A stretch of 64,000 bases of DNA from Halocatena pleomorpha (GCF_003862495.1 NZ_RRCH01000029.1:62001-126000); one strand, 5' to 3'; positions 9,060 to 19,700 are shown, counted from the stretch's first letter. Made by a program: numbers and translations. Notes: generated from the letters alone by a model not told the origin.

Positions 9060-11036
9060 TCAGTCGTCAGCAGGCGTCGCGTCGCTCGCGCCGGCGTCGT
9101 GTTGTTTGCGCGTGTGGGGGAGTTTGCCACCGTCAGCGAGGATTTCGCGCTCGCGTTCAGAGGCATCGAGCGTGGCGGTGAGTTCCCACTCGCCGTTCAC
9201 GCGGACGGTGAACTCCTCTTGGCCCGACCGGACGGCTTCGTCTACGTCGTCAATGATCTCGATGTCGTCGCCCTGTTCGATCTGCTGGTAGTCCGCCTCG
9301 TCGATCGAGAGCGGCAAGAGACCGAAGTTGAACAGGTTCGCCTTGTGGATGCGGGCGAAGCTCTGGGCGAGCACGCCCTCAATGCCGAGGTACATCGGGC
9401 ACAGCGCCGCGTGCTCTCGGGAGGACCCTTGTCCGTAGTTCTCTCCGGCGACGAGGAACCCGCCGTCGGCGTCCAGCGCGCGCTGGGCGAACGACTCATC
9501 CACCCGCGAGAGCGTGAACTCACTGAGCTTCGGGATGTTCGACCGGTACATCAGGATGTCCTGGGTCGCTGGAATGATGTGGTCGGTCGTGATGTTATCG
9601 TCCATCTTCAACAGCGCCGGCCCTTCGAGGTCGGCTTCAAGCGCGTCCTTCAGCGGCACGTCTCCGATGTTCGGGCCTTTGACGAGACCGTCGTCGACGG
9701 CCTCGTCGGGCTCGATGAGGTCGGTCGTGGATCCGTCGTACTCATCGGGCATCTCCAGACCGGGCGCGTCGAGATCACCGAGTTCGTCCGCGAGATCACG
9801 CGGATCGACGATTTCGCCTTTGAGCGCCGCAGCAGTGGCGACTTCCGGCGAGCAGAGATAGACAGAATCGTCCTCGATACCCGAGCGACCCTCGAAGTTC
9901 CGGTTGAACGTCCGCAGACTGACCGAATCCGAGGCGGGGACGTGACCGATACCGATACACGCGCCACAGGTCGCCTCTGAGAAGTTGACACCGGCAGCCA
10001 TCATTTCGGCTGTCCACCCTTCGCGGGCAAGCATCTCCGAGGCTTGTTTGGAACCGGGCGCGACGATCATCTCTGTTTTCCGGTTGATCTGGCGACCTTC
10101 GAGCATCTTCGCGGAGGGAAGGATGTCCTCGTAGGCACCGTTGGTACAGGAACCGATGATGACCTGCTCAACGTCCGTCCCTGCGACTTCGCTGACAGGG
10201 ACGACGTTGTCCGGCATCGACGGCGTAGCGATGAGCGGTTCGAGTTCGGAGAGGTCGATGACGATTTCGTCGTCGTACTCGGCGTCAGCATCCGGCTGGA
10301 GATTGACGTGAGCGTCCTCACGGTCGAGCCGGGAGAGGAATTCCTCGGTCTGTTCGTCGGTCGGGAACAGGGAACTCGTCGCCCCAAGTTCCGTTCCCAT
10401 GTTGGTGATCGTCGTCCGCTCGGGAACCGACAGCGTTTCGACGCCCGGACCGGTGTACTCGAAGATTTTTCCGACGCCGCCTTTAACCGACTGCGTTCGG
10501 AGCATTTCGAGGATGACGTCTTTTGCGGTCGCCCACTCGGGGAGTTCACCCTCAAGTCGGACGTTGACGACTTCCGGCATCTCGATGTAGTAAGGACCGC
10601 CACCCATGGCGACGGCTACGTCGAGACCACCCGACCCGATGGCGAGCTGGCCGAGACCGCCCGGCGTCGGAGTGTGGGAGTCCGATCCGAGCAGCGTCTT
10701 GCCGGGTGCAGCGAAGTGTTCCTTGTGGACCTGGTGACAGATACCATTGCCTGGACGGGAGAAGTGCGCACCGAACGTTCCGGCCGCCGACCGGAGGAAC
10801 CGGTGATCGTCGGTGTTCTTAAAGTCGAACTGGTACGTCTGGTGGTCACAGTACTGTGCTGCGAGTTCCGTCTGGACCTCATCTAGCCCCAGCGCCTCGA
10901 ACTGTAGCCAGACGAGCGTCCCCGTTGTGTCCTGTGTGAGTACCTGATCGATCTCGATCCCGATCTCCTCGCCGGTCTCTAGTTCCCCTTCGACGAGATG
11001 GTCGTCGAGAATTTTCTCAGTGAGCGTCTGTCCCAT
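9060..11036 (-). CDS. acn: Aconitate hydratase
   Basis: The start at 11036 (MGQTLTEK) is chosen because a TATA box sits 30 bases upstream; a longer frame to 11075 would run through it. The 658-residue enzyme interconverts citrate and isocitrate in the TCA cycle with a [4Fe-4S] cluster. Cluster cysteines are visible in VIIGSCTNG and in ATCGACIGIGH. The swivel domain carries ENYGQGSSREHAAL, and DDNITTDHI precedes it. The size fits the compact archaeal/bacterial type. Long open frames on the opposite strand inside the gene are codon-bias shadows. Confidence 0.95.
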   Translation of the reverse strand: MGQTLTEKILDDHLVEGELETGEEIGIEIDQVLTQDTTGTLVWLQFEALGLDEVQTELAAQYCDHQTYQFDFKNTDDHRFLRSAAGTFGAHFSRPGNGICHQVHKEHFAAPGKTLLGSDSHTPTPGGLGQLAIGSGGLDVAVAMGGGPYYIEMPEVVNVRLEGELPEWATAKDVILEMLRTQSVKGGVGKIFEYTGPGVETLSVPERTTITNMGTELGATSSLFPTDEQTEEFLSRLDREDAHVNLQPDADAEYDDEIVIDLSELEPLIATPSMPDNVVPVSEVAGTDVEQVIIGSCTNGAYEDILPSAKMLEGRQINRKTEMIVAPGSKQASEMLAREGWTAEMMAAGVNFSEATCGACIGIGHVPASDSVSLRTFNRNFEGRSGIEDDSVYLCSPEVATAAALKGEIVDPRDLADELGDLDAPGLEMPDEYDGSTTDLIEPDEAVDDGLVKGPNIGDVPLKDALEADLEGPALLKMDDNITTDHIIPATQDILMYRSNIPKLSEFTLSRVDESFAQRALDADGGFLVAGENYGQGSSREHAALCPMYLGIEGVLAQSFARIHKANLFNFGLLPLSIDEADYQQIEQGDDIEIIDDVDEAVRSGQEEFTVRVNGEWELTATLDASEREREILADGGKLPHTRKQHDAGASDATPADD

Positions 11037-11063
11037 ATCATTCGTATGTCCACCGTCCACGGG

Positions 11064-11069
11064 TATAAA
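11064..11069 (-). promoter_or_regulatory. TATA box of the aconitase gene
   Basis: TTTATA on the minus strand is centred 30 bases before the ATG at 11036, consistent with a leaderless transcript, and supports the shorter start. Confidence 0.55.
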
Positions 11070-11236
11070 CGACACGTGTTCGGCTCCTTTTGCGCTTTTA
11101 CCCCTAAAATCGGCGGTTCAGACTCGTTCTCTGCCGATCGATCATTAATGAGTATTAAATTTATCAGGCTACAGCTTTTCGCGTGCTTACCGTCGTCTTT
11201 ACTCGTGGTGTCCAATGTGATAGCTGTTGTTGGCAT

Positions 11237-11764
11237 TCAGTACGGTTCGTCTTTCCAGCCAAATCTGTAGGCGATCACGTTCAGACCGAGGTGGAACAGC
11301 GGCGTGAACACGACAATGACGAGTAACACGGGTATCGTGAACGTGTCACTGAACCATGCGGGAGCGATGATCGCGGTGAGAGAAAGCGAACCGACCACGA
11401 AATCCAACTGGTCGAGTCCCGGCATTGCGGCCCCCCGATCGCGTCCAGTCCGTCGTTTTATCAGCGATGCGGCGATGTCGCCCACCATCGCACCCGCCGG
11501 AAGCGTAAAAACAGCTGTCACCGGAAACGTTGGGAGGTATCCCGGAAGCGGTGTAGCAAGCACGTTGAGCACGAGCGCAACGGCGATCCCAGCCAGCGTT
11601 CCGGCAGCCGTCCCGCGCCACGTCTTCCCGTCTCCAAGCAACCGGCGACCGTTGTAGATCCGCCCACCGTCGATCGGACGACCGCCACCAAATAGCACCG
11701 CCGCGTTGTTCGGGACGTACGCTGGCAACATCGACCAGAACGCGATCACGATAACCTCAAGCAT
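11237..11764 (-). CDS. carS: CDP-archaeol synthase
   Basis: This 175-residue integral membrane protein has about five hydrophobic helices. It carries the DUF46/CarS signatures near the N-terminus (MLPAYVPNNAAVLFGGG, then RPIDGG and LLGDGKTWRG) and the SLIKRRTGRDRGAAMPGLDQLDFV loop. It transfers CMP from CTP to digeranylgeranylglyceryl phosphate, giving CDP-archaeol, the branch point for polar ether lipids. IdsA, encoded later in the window, makes the isoprenoid chains for the same pathway. A TATA box lies 28 bases upstream. Confidence 0.95.
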   Translation of the reverse strand: MLEVIVIAFWSMLPAYVPNNAAVLFGGGRPIDGGRIYNGRRLLGDGKTWRGTAAGTLAGIAVALVLNVLATPLPGYLPTFPVTAVFTLPAGAMVGDIAASLIKRRTGRDRGAAMPGLDQLDFVVGSLSLTAIIAPAWFSDTFTIPVLLVIVVFTPLFHLGLNVIAYRFGWKDEPY

Positions 11765-11788
11765 ACTCCCAACGCGGGGGGTCCCGAA

Positions 11789-11795
11789 CTTAAAC
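11789..11795 (-). promoter_or_regulatory. TATA box of carS
   Basis: GTTTAAG on the minus strand is centred about 28 bases before the carS ATG (11764). Confidence 0.45.
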
Positions 11796-11867
11796 TACAC
11801 TAGATCTATGATGACGCCAGACCCACTCTCGAAAGCTGTTTGTTTCTCTATCTTTCACACAACAGAT

Positions 11868-12659
11868 ATGCCTCGGTCGTACTCCCGTCGGACAGTGCTT
11901 CTGGCAGTCGGAGCCGCCGGTATGACTACTAGTACTGGCTGTTTGGACGGATTATTGCGCAGCGCGTCGGATTCACGAACACTATCGATTTCCGGAACCG
12001 AATCGGGAGAGACGGCGAGTGATTTTCGCGCGTACGTCGGTCGAATCCATGATCGCTACGGACCACACGGCGTCTGGGGTGTTCAAAACACCGAGAGCGA
12101 TCACCCGTTCGACACCGCTAAGCTCACTTATGTCGGTGCGTGGAGCGATCAGTGGGTGCTCGGGACGGCCGCTGACAAGAAGGGGATACATGTCTCGATC
12201 GACGTTGCCGGGGTTCTGTATCGCGTTCGTCCGTCCCAGCAGTCAGCCACACGCGGAGAACGGTACCGCCTCTGGCTGTGGACTGGCGCGACACCAACAC
12301 AGCCCGATGATGGCGTTTCTAACACCACACTCACCACCCTGTCAGTCGGTATCGATATCGATGGGGGTGTTCTCGATTCGTACCGCCCGACCACGAGTGT
12401 CGGTCCCGACGACACCCCCATCCGGATCGGGTTCGACGATCCCCTGTTCCCTCGGACGCGCCGACGGCTGCCTGCCGGGCGCATTCAGCCGGATCCCGAC
12501 GAAACCAACACCGGGAACAACGGCGCGTTCGTGCTCAACTGGAGCGGTGGTTACGGAGATACGATTTCAGTCGCCGGTGCGTGTGAACTCCACCAGCGCA
12601 AGAAGAAGTTCGAATTCACGGTGACGAGCGAGGCAAGCGCGAGTCAGGGAACGCTGTGA
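11868..12659 (+). CDS. Tat-dependent lipoprotein, unknown function
   Basis: The ATG at 11868 gives 263 residues starting with a Tat signal (YSRRTVLLAVGAAG) and a lipobox STGC (Cys about residue 24), so it is probably exported folded and anchored by a lipid on that cysteine. The mature part is rich in short beta strands with YRVRPSQQ, RYRLWLWTGA and RIGFDDPLF segments and ends in a possible ligand-binding sandwich. I do not recognise a family. It is divergent from carS and ends four bases before the convergent MATE gene stop. Confidence 0.8.
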   Translation: MPRSYSRRTVLLAVGAAGMTTSTGCLDGLLRSASDSRTLSISGTESGETASDFRAYVGRIHDRYGPHGVWGVQNTESDHPFDTAKLTYVGAWSDQWVLGTAADKKGIHVSIDVAGVLYRVRPSQQSATRGERYRLWLWTGATPTQPDDGVSNTTLTTLSVGIDIDGGVLDSYRPTTSVGPDDTPIRIGFDDPLFPRTRRRLPAGRIQPDPDETNTGNNGAFVLNWSGGYGDTISVAGACELHQRKKKFEFTVTSEASASQGTL

Positions 12660-12663
12660 GTGT

Positions 12664-14148
12664 TCAGTCGTCGCGCCCGACGGCAGACTGTCGCGCAACG
12701 GCTTTCCACCGTCCAGTCGAGAAACGAAACAGATTGATGCCGGCTCGACTGTACATGTCGAGGAGAATCCCTGCGTAGATGGCCCACAAACCCAACCCCA
12801 TACCGGGGGCGAGCGACCAGTCCGCGACCGATGTCAGTACCACGCCTGCCGGCAGTCCGAGCGCCGCAATCGGAACTCGCAACCCCGTCCCCACTGCAGT
12901 CCCGTACAGCGGCCAGAGCGTATCTCCAGCACCACGGAGACCGCCGCGCATGGTGCGTGAGACGCTAAACGCCACAATGCCGAGACCGAACACCCGAACG
13001 AACGCGACAGCAAGCTCTGGTGAACCAGCGTTGAACAGCCGTACGATCTGTGGCGAGAGCGCCACGAGCACCGCACCGATCAACACCTGCGTCACGATTG
13101 CGATCCGGAGTGTTTGCCACCCATACCGGGTTGCGTCGGTCTCGTTTCCAGTCCCGATGCTCTGTCCGACGAGCGTGCTTGCGGCCGTCGAGTAGCCCCA
13201 CGCGGGCATCATCGCTAGCAACATGATGCGCCGACCGATAGCGTACGCAGCGACGACCGGCGTCCCAATCGTTGAAAGGATGAGCAAGAACGGAAAGCGC
13301 CCGAATGTTCGGATCAGTTGCAGTCCAGCGAGCGGATAGCCGACGCGAATGAGTTCCCTGACGATCTCTTTGTCCCACTGCTTGCCGCCGATCCGAAACC
13401 GGACGGAGTATGCCCCAGAAACCAACACACCAGTAAAAAGGACCGCTGCAAGCGTGTTTGCGATCGTCGTTCCCCACGCCGCGCCCGCGATACCCAACTC
13501 GGGAAACGGTCCGGTCCCAAAGATCAACACGGCGTTCAAACCGATGTTGGTCGGGATCGATATCAACCGGATGTACATCGGCGTGCGTGTGTCTCCTGCT
13601 CCCTGCAGCGCGCGGGCGGCGATCATGCTCCAGAATCGGAACGACACCGAGAGCATCACGATCCGAAGGTACATGCTTCCGAGCTGGATCGTTCGGGAAT
13701 CGTCGGTCAACAGTTCGACCATCTCTCCGCTGAACAGCCACGTGAGTAGTGTTAGCGGAACAGTGATCAACAGCGCGAGCCAGAGCGACTGCTTGATAGC
13801 AAACTCCGCGTCCGCTTGCTCTCCCGCGCCGATACACCGAGACACGAGGCTGATTGTACCGCTCGACAGTCCGAGCGCGAGTCCGAAACCGATGAAATAG
13901 TACTGAAAGCCGAGTTCGAGTCCCGCGACAGCCGCGTCGCCAAGCGCGAGGCTCACCATAAAGAAGTCGGTCATTCGGAGCACGGTGCGCATCCCACCAC
14001 TGACCATTACCGGTACGGCGAGGTCGAACGCTTCTGTCCCCTTTTGTCGGTCGACCAACCCGAACCGTGCCAGCAGTTTCGGGTAACCAATGAGCACCGC
14101 CCGAAGCCGTTGTTGAAGCGTCGAAAGCACTGTCGATCCGATACTCAC
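12664..14148 (-). CDS. MATE family multidrug/toxin exporter
   Basis: The protein has 494 residues and about twelve membrane helices in two related halves, the first starting at FDLAVPVMVSGGMRTVLRMTDFFMVSLALGDAAVAGLEL. The second half repeats the pattern with PAWGYSTAASTLVGQSIGTGNE. MATE exporters use a Na+ or H+ gradient to expel organic cations and drugs; the substrate cannot be predicted. It lies 38 bases downstream of the sulfatase-like gene on the same strand and may be cotranscribed with it. Confidence 0.92.
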   Translation of the reverse strand: MSIGSTVLSTLQQRLRAVLIGYPKLLARFGLVDRQKGTEAFDLAVPVMVSGGMRTVLRMTDFFMVSLALGDAAVAGLELGFQYYFIGFGLALGLSSGTISLVSRCIGAGEQADAEFAIKQSLWLALLITVPLTLLTWLFSGEMVELLTDDSRTIQLGSMYLRIVMLSVSFRFWSMIAARALQGAGDTRTPMYIRLISIPTNIGLNAVLIFGTGPFPELGIAGAAWGTTIANTLAAVLFTGVLVSGAYSVRFRIGGKQWDKEIVRELIRVGYPLAGLQLIRTFGRFPFLLILSTIGTPVVAAYAIGRRIMLLAMMPAWGYSTAASTLVGQSIGTGNETDATRYGWQTLRIAIVTQVLIGAVLVALSPQIVRLFNAGSPELAVAFVRVFGLGIVAFSVSRTMRGGLRGAGDTLWPLYGTAVGTGLRVPIAALGLPAGVVLTSVADWSLAPGMGLGLWAIYAGILLDMYSRAGINLFRFSTGRWKAVARQSAVGRDD

Positions 14149-14186
14149 CGAAGCGCCCTAAGACCAGTGACACTCGCCTCTGGCAA

Positions 14187-15707
14187 TCACTCCTTGTAGC
14201 CAAGATGTTCGAGACGCTCTTTCGCTTGCTCGCTCATTTCGTCCAGCAGTTCCTCGTCGTCCGCTTGGGTCGGGCTATCGGTCCACTGCCGGGCGATCTC
14301 GGACTCGAACGTTTCGAGTGCTGCTTCGATATCGGTGATGATCGGATCGTCTGCGTCGATGAGATCGGTTTGTTCTTCGGGATCATCGTCAAGCCGGTAG
14401 GACTCATCAGGAATCCGCTCGTTTCTGACATACTTGCCGGTCGGACGACGGGCGGCACGCATCCGTGAATAAAACCGTGACTCTTCATCGATCGTTATTC
14501 CTGCTGCTTGTGCCTTTCCTTCAAGCTGATTCAGTTCAATCACGGGTCGAGAGTACTCAACGAACGCCGTGGCACCGCCGTCGATCAGCGCGTCGCCGTC
14601 GGTTCGGTCGGGTTCAGACAACAGCGACCGAACCGGATCGACCGAAACGGCCCCATTCTCGAACGCGCTCGTCGGCGTCATTCCTGCGTGATCGAGCACA
14701 GTGTGGTATAGATCCAGCAGTTCGGTCTGTCGATCGTCCCGTCCAGCGGCGAGATCCGGATGTTTGACGAGCAACGGAACGTTGATGATCGGATCATAGA
14801 GACCGAACTCGTGTCCGTAGAGATCGTGTTCGCTGTGGAGTTCGCCGTGGTCGGCACAGACGACGATCAGCGTGTTCTCCCACTCACCGTTGGCTCGGAG
14901 CCACTCGAACAGTCGAGACAACTCCGCGTCGATATGCCTGATTTCGGCGTCGTACAGCCCGGTGATCGCGTTCCACTCCTCTTCGTCGATCGCGCGTGCA
15001 CCGGAGTTGTACTCCTTGGAATTCTGGCAGACAGTCGTCGAATCGACGCCAGGTGCGAATTCTTCGCGGTGTTGCTGGGGTGGATGGTACGGGAGATGCG
15101 CGTCCATCAGATTGAGGAACGTGAAATACGGCTCCTCTGTCGAGTCGATGAACTCAATCGTTCGGTCGATCACTGCTGGGGTTTTCGAATCCGCTTGTTG
15201 GTTTGATGCGAAATACTCGTGGACGACGTTCCCCGCCTTGACCAGCCAGTTTGCAACCGTTCGGAGCGTTTTCCGGTCGTTCATCTCCTTCCACACCCGC
15301 GCTAACGGTCCACTGAGCACGTCGCTCGGGAGCGCCTCGAAGAAATTGTCGTGGTCGTCGAATCCGCGCGTGAGCTTCGTGTACGGGGTGATCCATGTGT
15401 TGGACGTGTAACACGCTGTCGAGTATCCCTGCGAGGAAAGCGTTTCTGCCAGCGTCACCGACGATTCGAGATACGGCTGCTCCTGATTTGCGCCGTGCTG
15501 GCTGGGATACAGTCCGGTAAACAACGACGCATGAACTGGCAATGTCCACGGCGCTGGAGCGACGGCCTGATCGAACACGCGTGCCTCCTCAGCGAATCGA
15601 TCAAGCGCCGGCGTCGTCGGACGATCGTAGTCGTACACCGAGAGGTGGTCCTTCCGAACCGTGTCCATAACGATGAAGATGACGTTCCGATCCGTGCCGT
15701 CGCTCAT
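14187..15707 (-). CDS. Sulfatase-fold enzyme with Thr at the nucleophile position
   Basis: The 506-residue protein belongs to the alkaline phosphatase/sulfatase superfamily: metal site IVMDTVRKDHLS (Asp15), the PTTPALDRFAEE segment, the second metal site VVCADHGE and the DLYGHEFGLYDPIINVPLLV stretch. Classical sulfatases have C/S-x-P-x-R at the catalytic loop. Here the corresponding residues are T55-L-P-V-H59, so there is no formylglycine precursor. Related phosphodiesterases and phosphoglycerol transferases use Thr, so the true substrate may be a phosphate ester, perhaps in surface glycans or lipids. No signal peptide or membrane helix is visible; it looks cytoplasmic. Confidence 0.85.
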   Translation of the reverse strand: MSDGTDRNVIFIVMDTVRKDHLSVYDYDRPTTPALDRFAEEARVFDQAVAPAPWTLPVHASLFTGLYPSQHGANQEQPYLESSVTLAETLSSQGYSTACYTSNTWITPYTKLTRGFDDHDNFFEALPSDVLSGPLARVWKEMNDRKTLRTVANWLVKAGNVVHEYFASNQQADSKTPAVIDRTIEFIDSTEEPYFTFLNLMDAHLPYHPPQQHREEFAPGVDSTTVCQNSKEYNSGARAIDEEEWNAITGLYDAEIRHIDAELSRLFEWLRANGEWENTLIVVCADHGELHSEHDLYGHEFGLYDPIINVPLLVKHPDLAAGRDDRQTELLDLYHTVLDHAGMTPTSAFENGAVSVDPVRSLLSEPDRTDGDALIDGGATAFVEYSRPVIELNQLEGKAQAAGITIDEESRFYSRMRAARRPTGKYVRNERIPDESYRLDDDPEEQTDLIDADDPIITDIEAALETFESEIARQWTDSPTQADDEELLDEMSEQAKERLEHLGYKE

Positions 15708-16016
15708 ATGCTCCTCCTATGCGTCCGGCCAGTATGAATATAGACATCCCTTGTTGTTAGTGACATGGTTGGTCGAATCCACAAACGGTTGCTACGAGTT
15801 TGTTTCGTTCTGGGATATTCGTCATCGACGCGGGCCGACGCCGACTGACACTGGTAGCAGCCGGTTCTGCGCCTGCTCGTTCACCGGATCGAAGCGACTC
15901 CCGATGAGTGTGAGAGTCTCGCCTGTTGTGGCAGTCGATCGGTAACGCGATACGACCGCGCAGCGACTGGAGTCGGTAGAAATAGTTCACAGGGGGCGTT
16001 CCGTTTCGAACACACA
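15708..16016. other. Divergent intergenic region
   Basis: These 309 bases lie between the sulfatase-like gene and dedA-like gene. A 27-codon frame at 15764 was judged accidental. Otherwise I see only diffuse AT-rich patches and no convincing RNA or repeat. Confidence 0.4.
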
Positions 16017-16526
16017 ATGTCGTACGCTGATCTCTCGGCGTTCGTTGAAGGATTATTCATAGAGTATGGATACATCGCCTTGTTCGGTATCTTCGTTCTT
16101 GAGGGGGCGATGTTGTTGTATTTCGCTCCGAGTGAATCGCTGGTTCCGGGAGCGATATACCTTCTCACGGGTCACTCGCCGGTCGAGATCGCCGTCGTGA
16201 TCGGCGTCGCTGCCATGGGAGCGACGATCGGTCAGACCGTGCTGTTTCTGTTCGCAAAACGTGGGGGACGGGATCGCCTGTTCGAACACCGGTGGGTTGG
16301 CGTCTCTGAAGACCGACTCGATCGGTTCGATCGGTGGTTCGATCAGTGGGGGACACTGTCCGTCGTCGTGAGCAACGCACTTCCGTTTACCAGGGGAATG
16401 TGCACCATACCGGCCGGATTCGCCCGACTGGACACACACCGATTCGTCATCAGCTCCGCGTTCGGAACGATTCTCTTCGAATCCGCGCTCGCCCTGCTTA
16501 CGCTCGGTGTACTGCAGCTATTTTGA
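16017..16526 (+). CDS. DedA family membrane protein
   Basis: The protein has 169 residues and four to five hydrophobic segments. It shows the DedA/VTT hallmarks: EGAMLLYFAPSESLVPGA near the N-terminus, and the FTRGMCTIPAG motif with the essential Arg in the middle of the C-terminal half. DedA proteins are linked to lipid carrier recycling and proton-motive-force homeostasis in bacteria; the archaeal role is unknown. It is shorter than typical bacterial members (about 200 residues) but has all core motifs. Confidence 0.85.
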   Translation: MSYADLSAFVEGLFIEYGYIALFGIFVLEGAMLLYFAPSESLVPGAIYLLTGHSPVEIAVVIGVAAMGATIGQTVLFLFAKRGGRDRLFEHRWVGVSEDRLDRFDRWFDQWGTLSVVVSNALPFTRGMCTIPAGFARLDTHRFVISSAFGTILFESALALLTLGVLQLF

Positions 16527-16608
16527 TTCCCGGTGGAGTGCCATCAAATAACCGGAAGCAACGACGGTTATCTATGCGAACGTTTCGGCAAGCTTATCAG
16601 ATATCCGT

Positions 16609-16628
16609 GTTAGTAGGATCATACTAAC
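16609..16628. promoter_or_regulatory. Perfect inverted repeat, candidate operator of the RND/TrmB operon
   Basis: GTTAGTA, six bases (GGATCA), then TACTAAC form a perfect 7-base inverted repeat about 75 bases before the RND start. It lies upstream of the likely TATA region (TTAATG at 16640 or GATTATAC near 16649). The operon encodes a TrmB-type regulator, and such half-sites with a 6-8 base spacer are typical dimeric operators. The link to that regulator is inference. Confidence 0.45.
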
Positions 16629-16700
16629 AAAGGTAGCGGTTAATGTACGATTATACGACAGGTGTATCGTCCAATGTACAATCAGACTACGAGGTGAGAA

Positions 16701-19700
16701 ATGGGTGTATTAGAACGGTTATCGGCAGGTGTAACGAGATATCGTCGTCCAGTCATCGGTGCGTTGTTGCTCATGACGGTCGTTATGGGCGCGGGCGCGC
16801 CGATGATTACACAGAGTTCCTCGCTCGATTCGTTCCAGAGCAATACGGGCCAAGCGGCCCAAGCAGAGGAATACATCTCGGAGAACTTCACGAGCCAAGA
16901 CGCGAACACCACATCGGTGCAGATCGTCATTCAGGAGGACAATGTCCTCTCCAAAGAGGCGTTACTCCGACAGTTGCGGCTCCAGCGATCGCTAACCACT
17001 AACAAGACGATCAACGGGACGCTGGCAAACGATTCGACCGTCGGCGTCGCAAGTGTCGTTTCGACGGCTGCGGTCCAGATGGACCGGGCTGAGGAGTTAC
17101 AAGAACGCGGAACGGCGATCGAACAGAAAGGTGAATCACTCAAAGAGCGCGGAACGGAGTTACAACAACGCGGCGAATCGCTCAACGAAAGCCGCGAGGA
17201 ACTCCAGCAACGTTCGGAACAGCTCAAACAGGAGGGCAACGAACTCCAAGAACGCGGCCAAGCGTTACAGGAGCGAGCCGACGAACTCAACCAGAGTCGG
17301 ACGGAGTTGCAAGCAGACGCGCGCGAACTCAAACGACGAGCCGACGAACTCAATCAGAGTCGGACGGAGTTGCAAGCGGACGCGCGCGAACTCAAACGAC
17401 GAGCCGACGAACTCAACCAGAGCCGCGCGGAGTTGCAAGCGGACGCACGCGAACTCAAACAACAAGCCGACGAACTCAACCAGAGTCGCACGGAGTTGAC
17501 CCAGCGACGGGAGCGGCTCAAACAGCGGGCTGATGAACTCAACGAGACGCGTGACTCGCTCACAGAGCGCGCGAAGAACATCACCGCCCGCGGAAAGCAA
17601 CTCGCTGAAGACCGGCGCTCAGGGGACGTTCCTCCCGCTGAGCTTGCGCAGCGAAGAGAACAGCTAGAACAAGACAAACGCGCGCTCGCAAACGATACGG
17701 CCGCTCTCAACCAACGGGCGGACGAGCTTGAATCTGATCGTGCGGCGTTAGAACGCGATGGACAAGCCGTGAAAGAGCGTGCTCAGGAGCTCAATCAGAG
17801 CCGCGATGAGCTACAAACCCGCAAACAGACGCTACAAGAACAGGGACAACAGCTCAAAACAGACCGTGAGAAAATCGAACAGCGACAACAACAACTCAAA
17901 CAACAGGGACAACAGCTCAAAACAGACCGCGAGAAAATCGAACAGCGACAACAACAACTCAAACAACAGGGACAACAGCTCAAAACAGACCGTGAGAAAA
18001 TCGAACAGCGACAACAACAACTCGAACAACAGGGACAACAGCTCGAAAACGACGCACAGGAGCTGAATCAGAGCGCACAAACGCTGCAAAACGAGTCGGA
18101 AACACTCAAGTCGAATCGAGAGACGCTCGAACAGAAAGTCGAGCAACTAGACGCCGACCGAAAAGCGCTCCAAAACAACGAGTCACAACTATCGATCACG
18201 GAGCAGATCGACATACTGGAATCGCGGAACAGCTCCGAGATCCAAACGGCCGTCGACGCGGTGCTCGGTGGAAACAGCACGGACCAGAGCAACGGCGCGT
18301 TTGCGTTCATGCCATCCAACTACGATCCGGGTGACAATACGGCGAACGCGACGATGGTCATCGTCTCCCAGAGCGCTAACGGCACCTCGATGGGTGGAAC
18401 TGCGAACGAGCGACTCATCAATTCTCAGCTAGCCATCGAGGAAATCGCTCACGAGGAGTACGATTCACAACAGGTGTCGGTCTTCGGTGCGGGGATCATC
18501 ACTGACGAGATCGAGCGCTCAATGACGGACAGCCTGGCGATTGTGGGACCGTTGGCGCTTGTGTTCGTGTTGATCGTCCTCATAATCGCTTACCGAGACC
18601 TCCTCGACATCCTACTCGGACTGTTCGGGATCGGCGTGGTGTTGGTGTGGACGTTTGGCTTTATGGGCTGGGCCGGAATCGCGTTCAACCAGATCTTCAT
18701 TGCGGTGCCGGTGTTGTTGATCGGGTTGTCGATCGATTACGCGATCCACGTCTTCATGCGCCACCGGGAGAGCCGCGAGAACACCGGTGGCGTTCGACGT
18801 TCGATGCGATCGGCACTCAGCGGCATCGCCGTCGCGCTCGTGTTAGTGACACTGACAGCGGTGATCGGGTTCCTCTCGAATCTCACCAGCTCGGTGCCAC
18901 CGATCCGTGAGTTCGGTATCGTGAGTGCGGTCGGAATCTCCGCCGCGCTGTTGGTGTTCGGGATGCTCGTGCCGGCGTTGAAAGTCGAACTCGACAGCGC
19001 ACTCGAAGCTCGTGGCTGGGATCGACACAAACGCGCGGTTGGAACCGGCGGTGGAACGCTTGGATCTCTGTTGGCCGGCGGCGCAACGGCGGCCCGCCGA
19101 GCGCCCCACCTCGTGGTTCTCATCGCGCTCGTCCTGACGGTCGCGGGCGGTGTCGGTGCTTCACAGGTCGACACCAGCTTCGCTCAAGAGGACTTCCTCG
19201 CGGACGATCCCGACGGCTGGATGGAATCGCTCCCCGAGCCGTTCGCACCTGGGGAGTACACCGCCAAGGAGTCGATGTCGTTTGTCAACGATCGGTTCGT
19301 TCGGGAGGATTCGAGCGCCGCGTTGCTCATCCAAGGGAACGTCACCGACCCGAAGACGATGACGGCAGTCGACCGCGCAGAACAGAACGCCAGCGACAAG
19401 GATGTGACGGCGACCCTCTCGAACGGCGACAGCGACATCACGAGTCCGCTGTCGGCAATGGAGGACGTCGCAACCCAGAACGAATCGTTCAACCAGACGT
19501 TCACTGACGCGGATACAGACGGGGACGGCGTCCCGGATCGGAATCTCGACGCCGTCTACGACTCACTGTACGAGACAGCCCCTGACACGGCGGCGTCAGT
19601 GATCCAGCGGACCGACGACGGGGAGTACGAAGCGCTCCATATGACCGTCTCGATTGACGGCGGTGCTGGCGGTCAGGCAGTGACTGACCAGATGCGTGCG

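Noticed and set aside
9099-9980. Long open frames on the plus strand inside the aconitase gene (also 10044-10886)
   Set aside because: They mirror the codon bias of the strongly expressed minus-strand gene, lack domain motifs and have no promoter or start signal.
15764-15847. 27-codon frame between the sulfatase-like and DedA genes
   Set aside because: No ribosome-binding or promoter signal and no recognisable peptide features; it looks like chance.
17277-18029. Regular direct repeats resembling a CRISPR array
   Set aside because: The 63-base period has no spacers, keeps the reading frame and encodes heptads; no cas genes are near.
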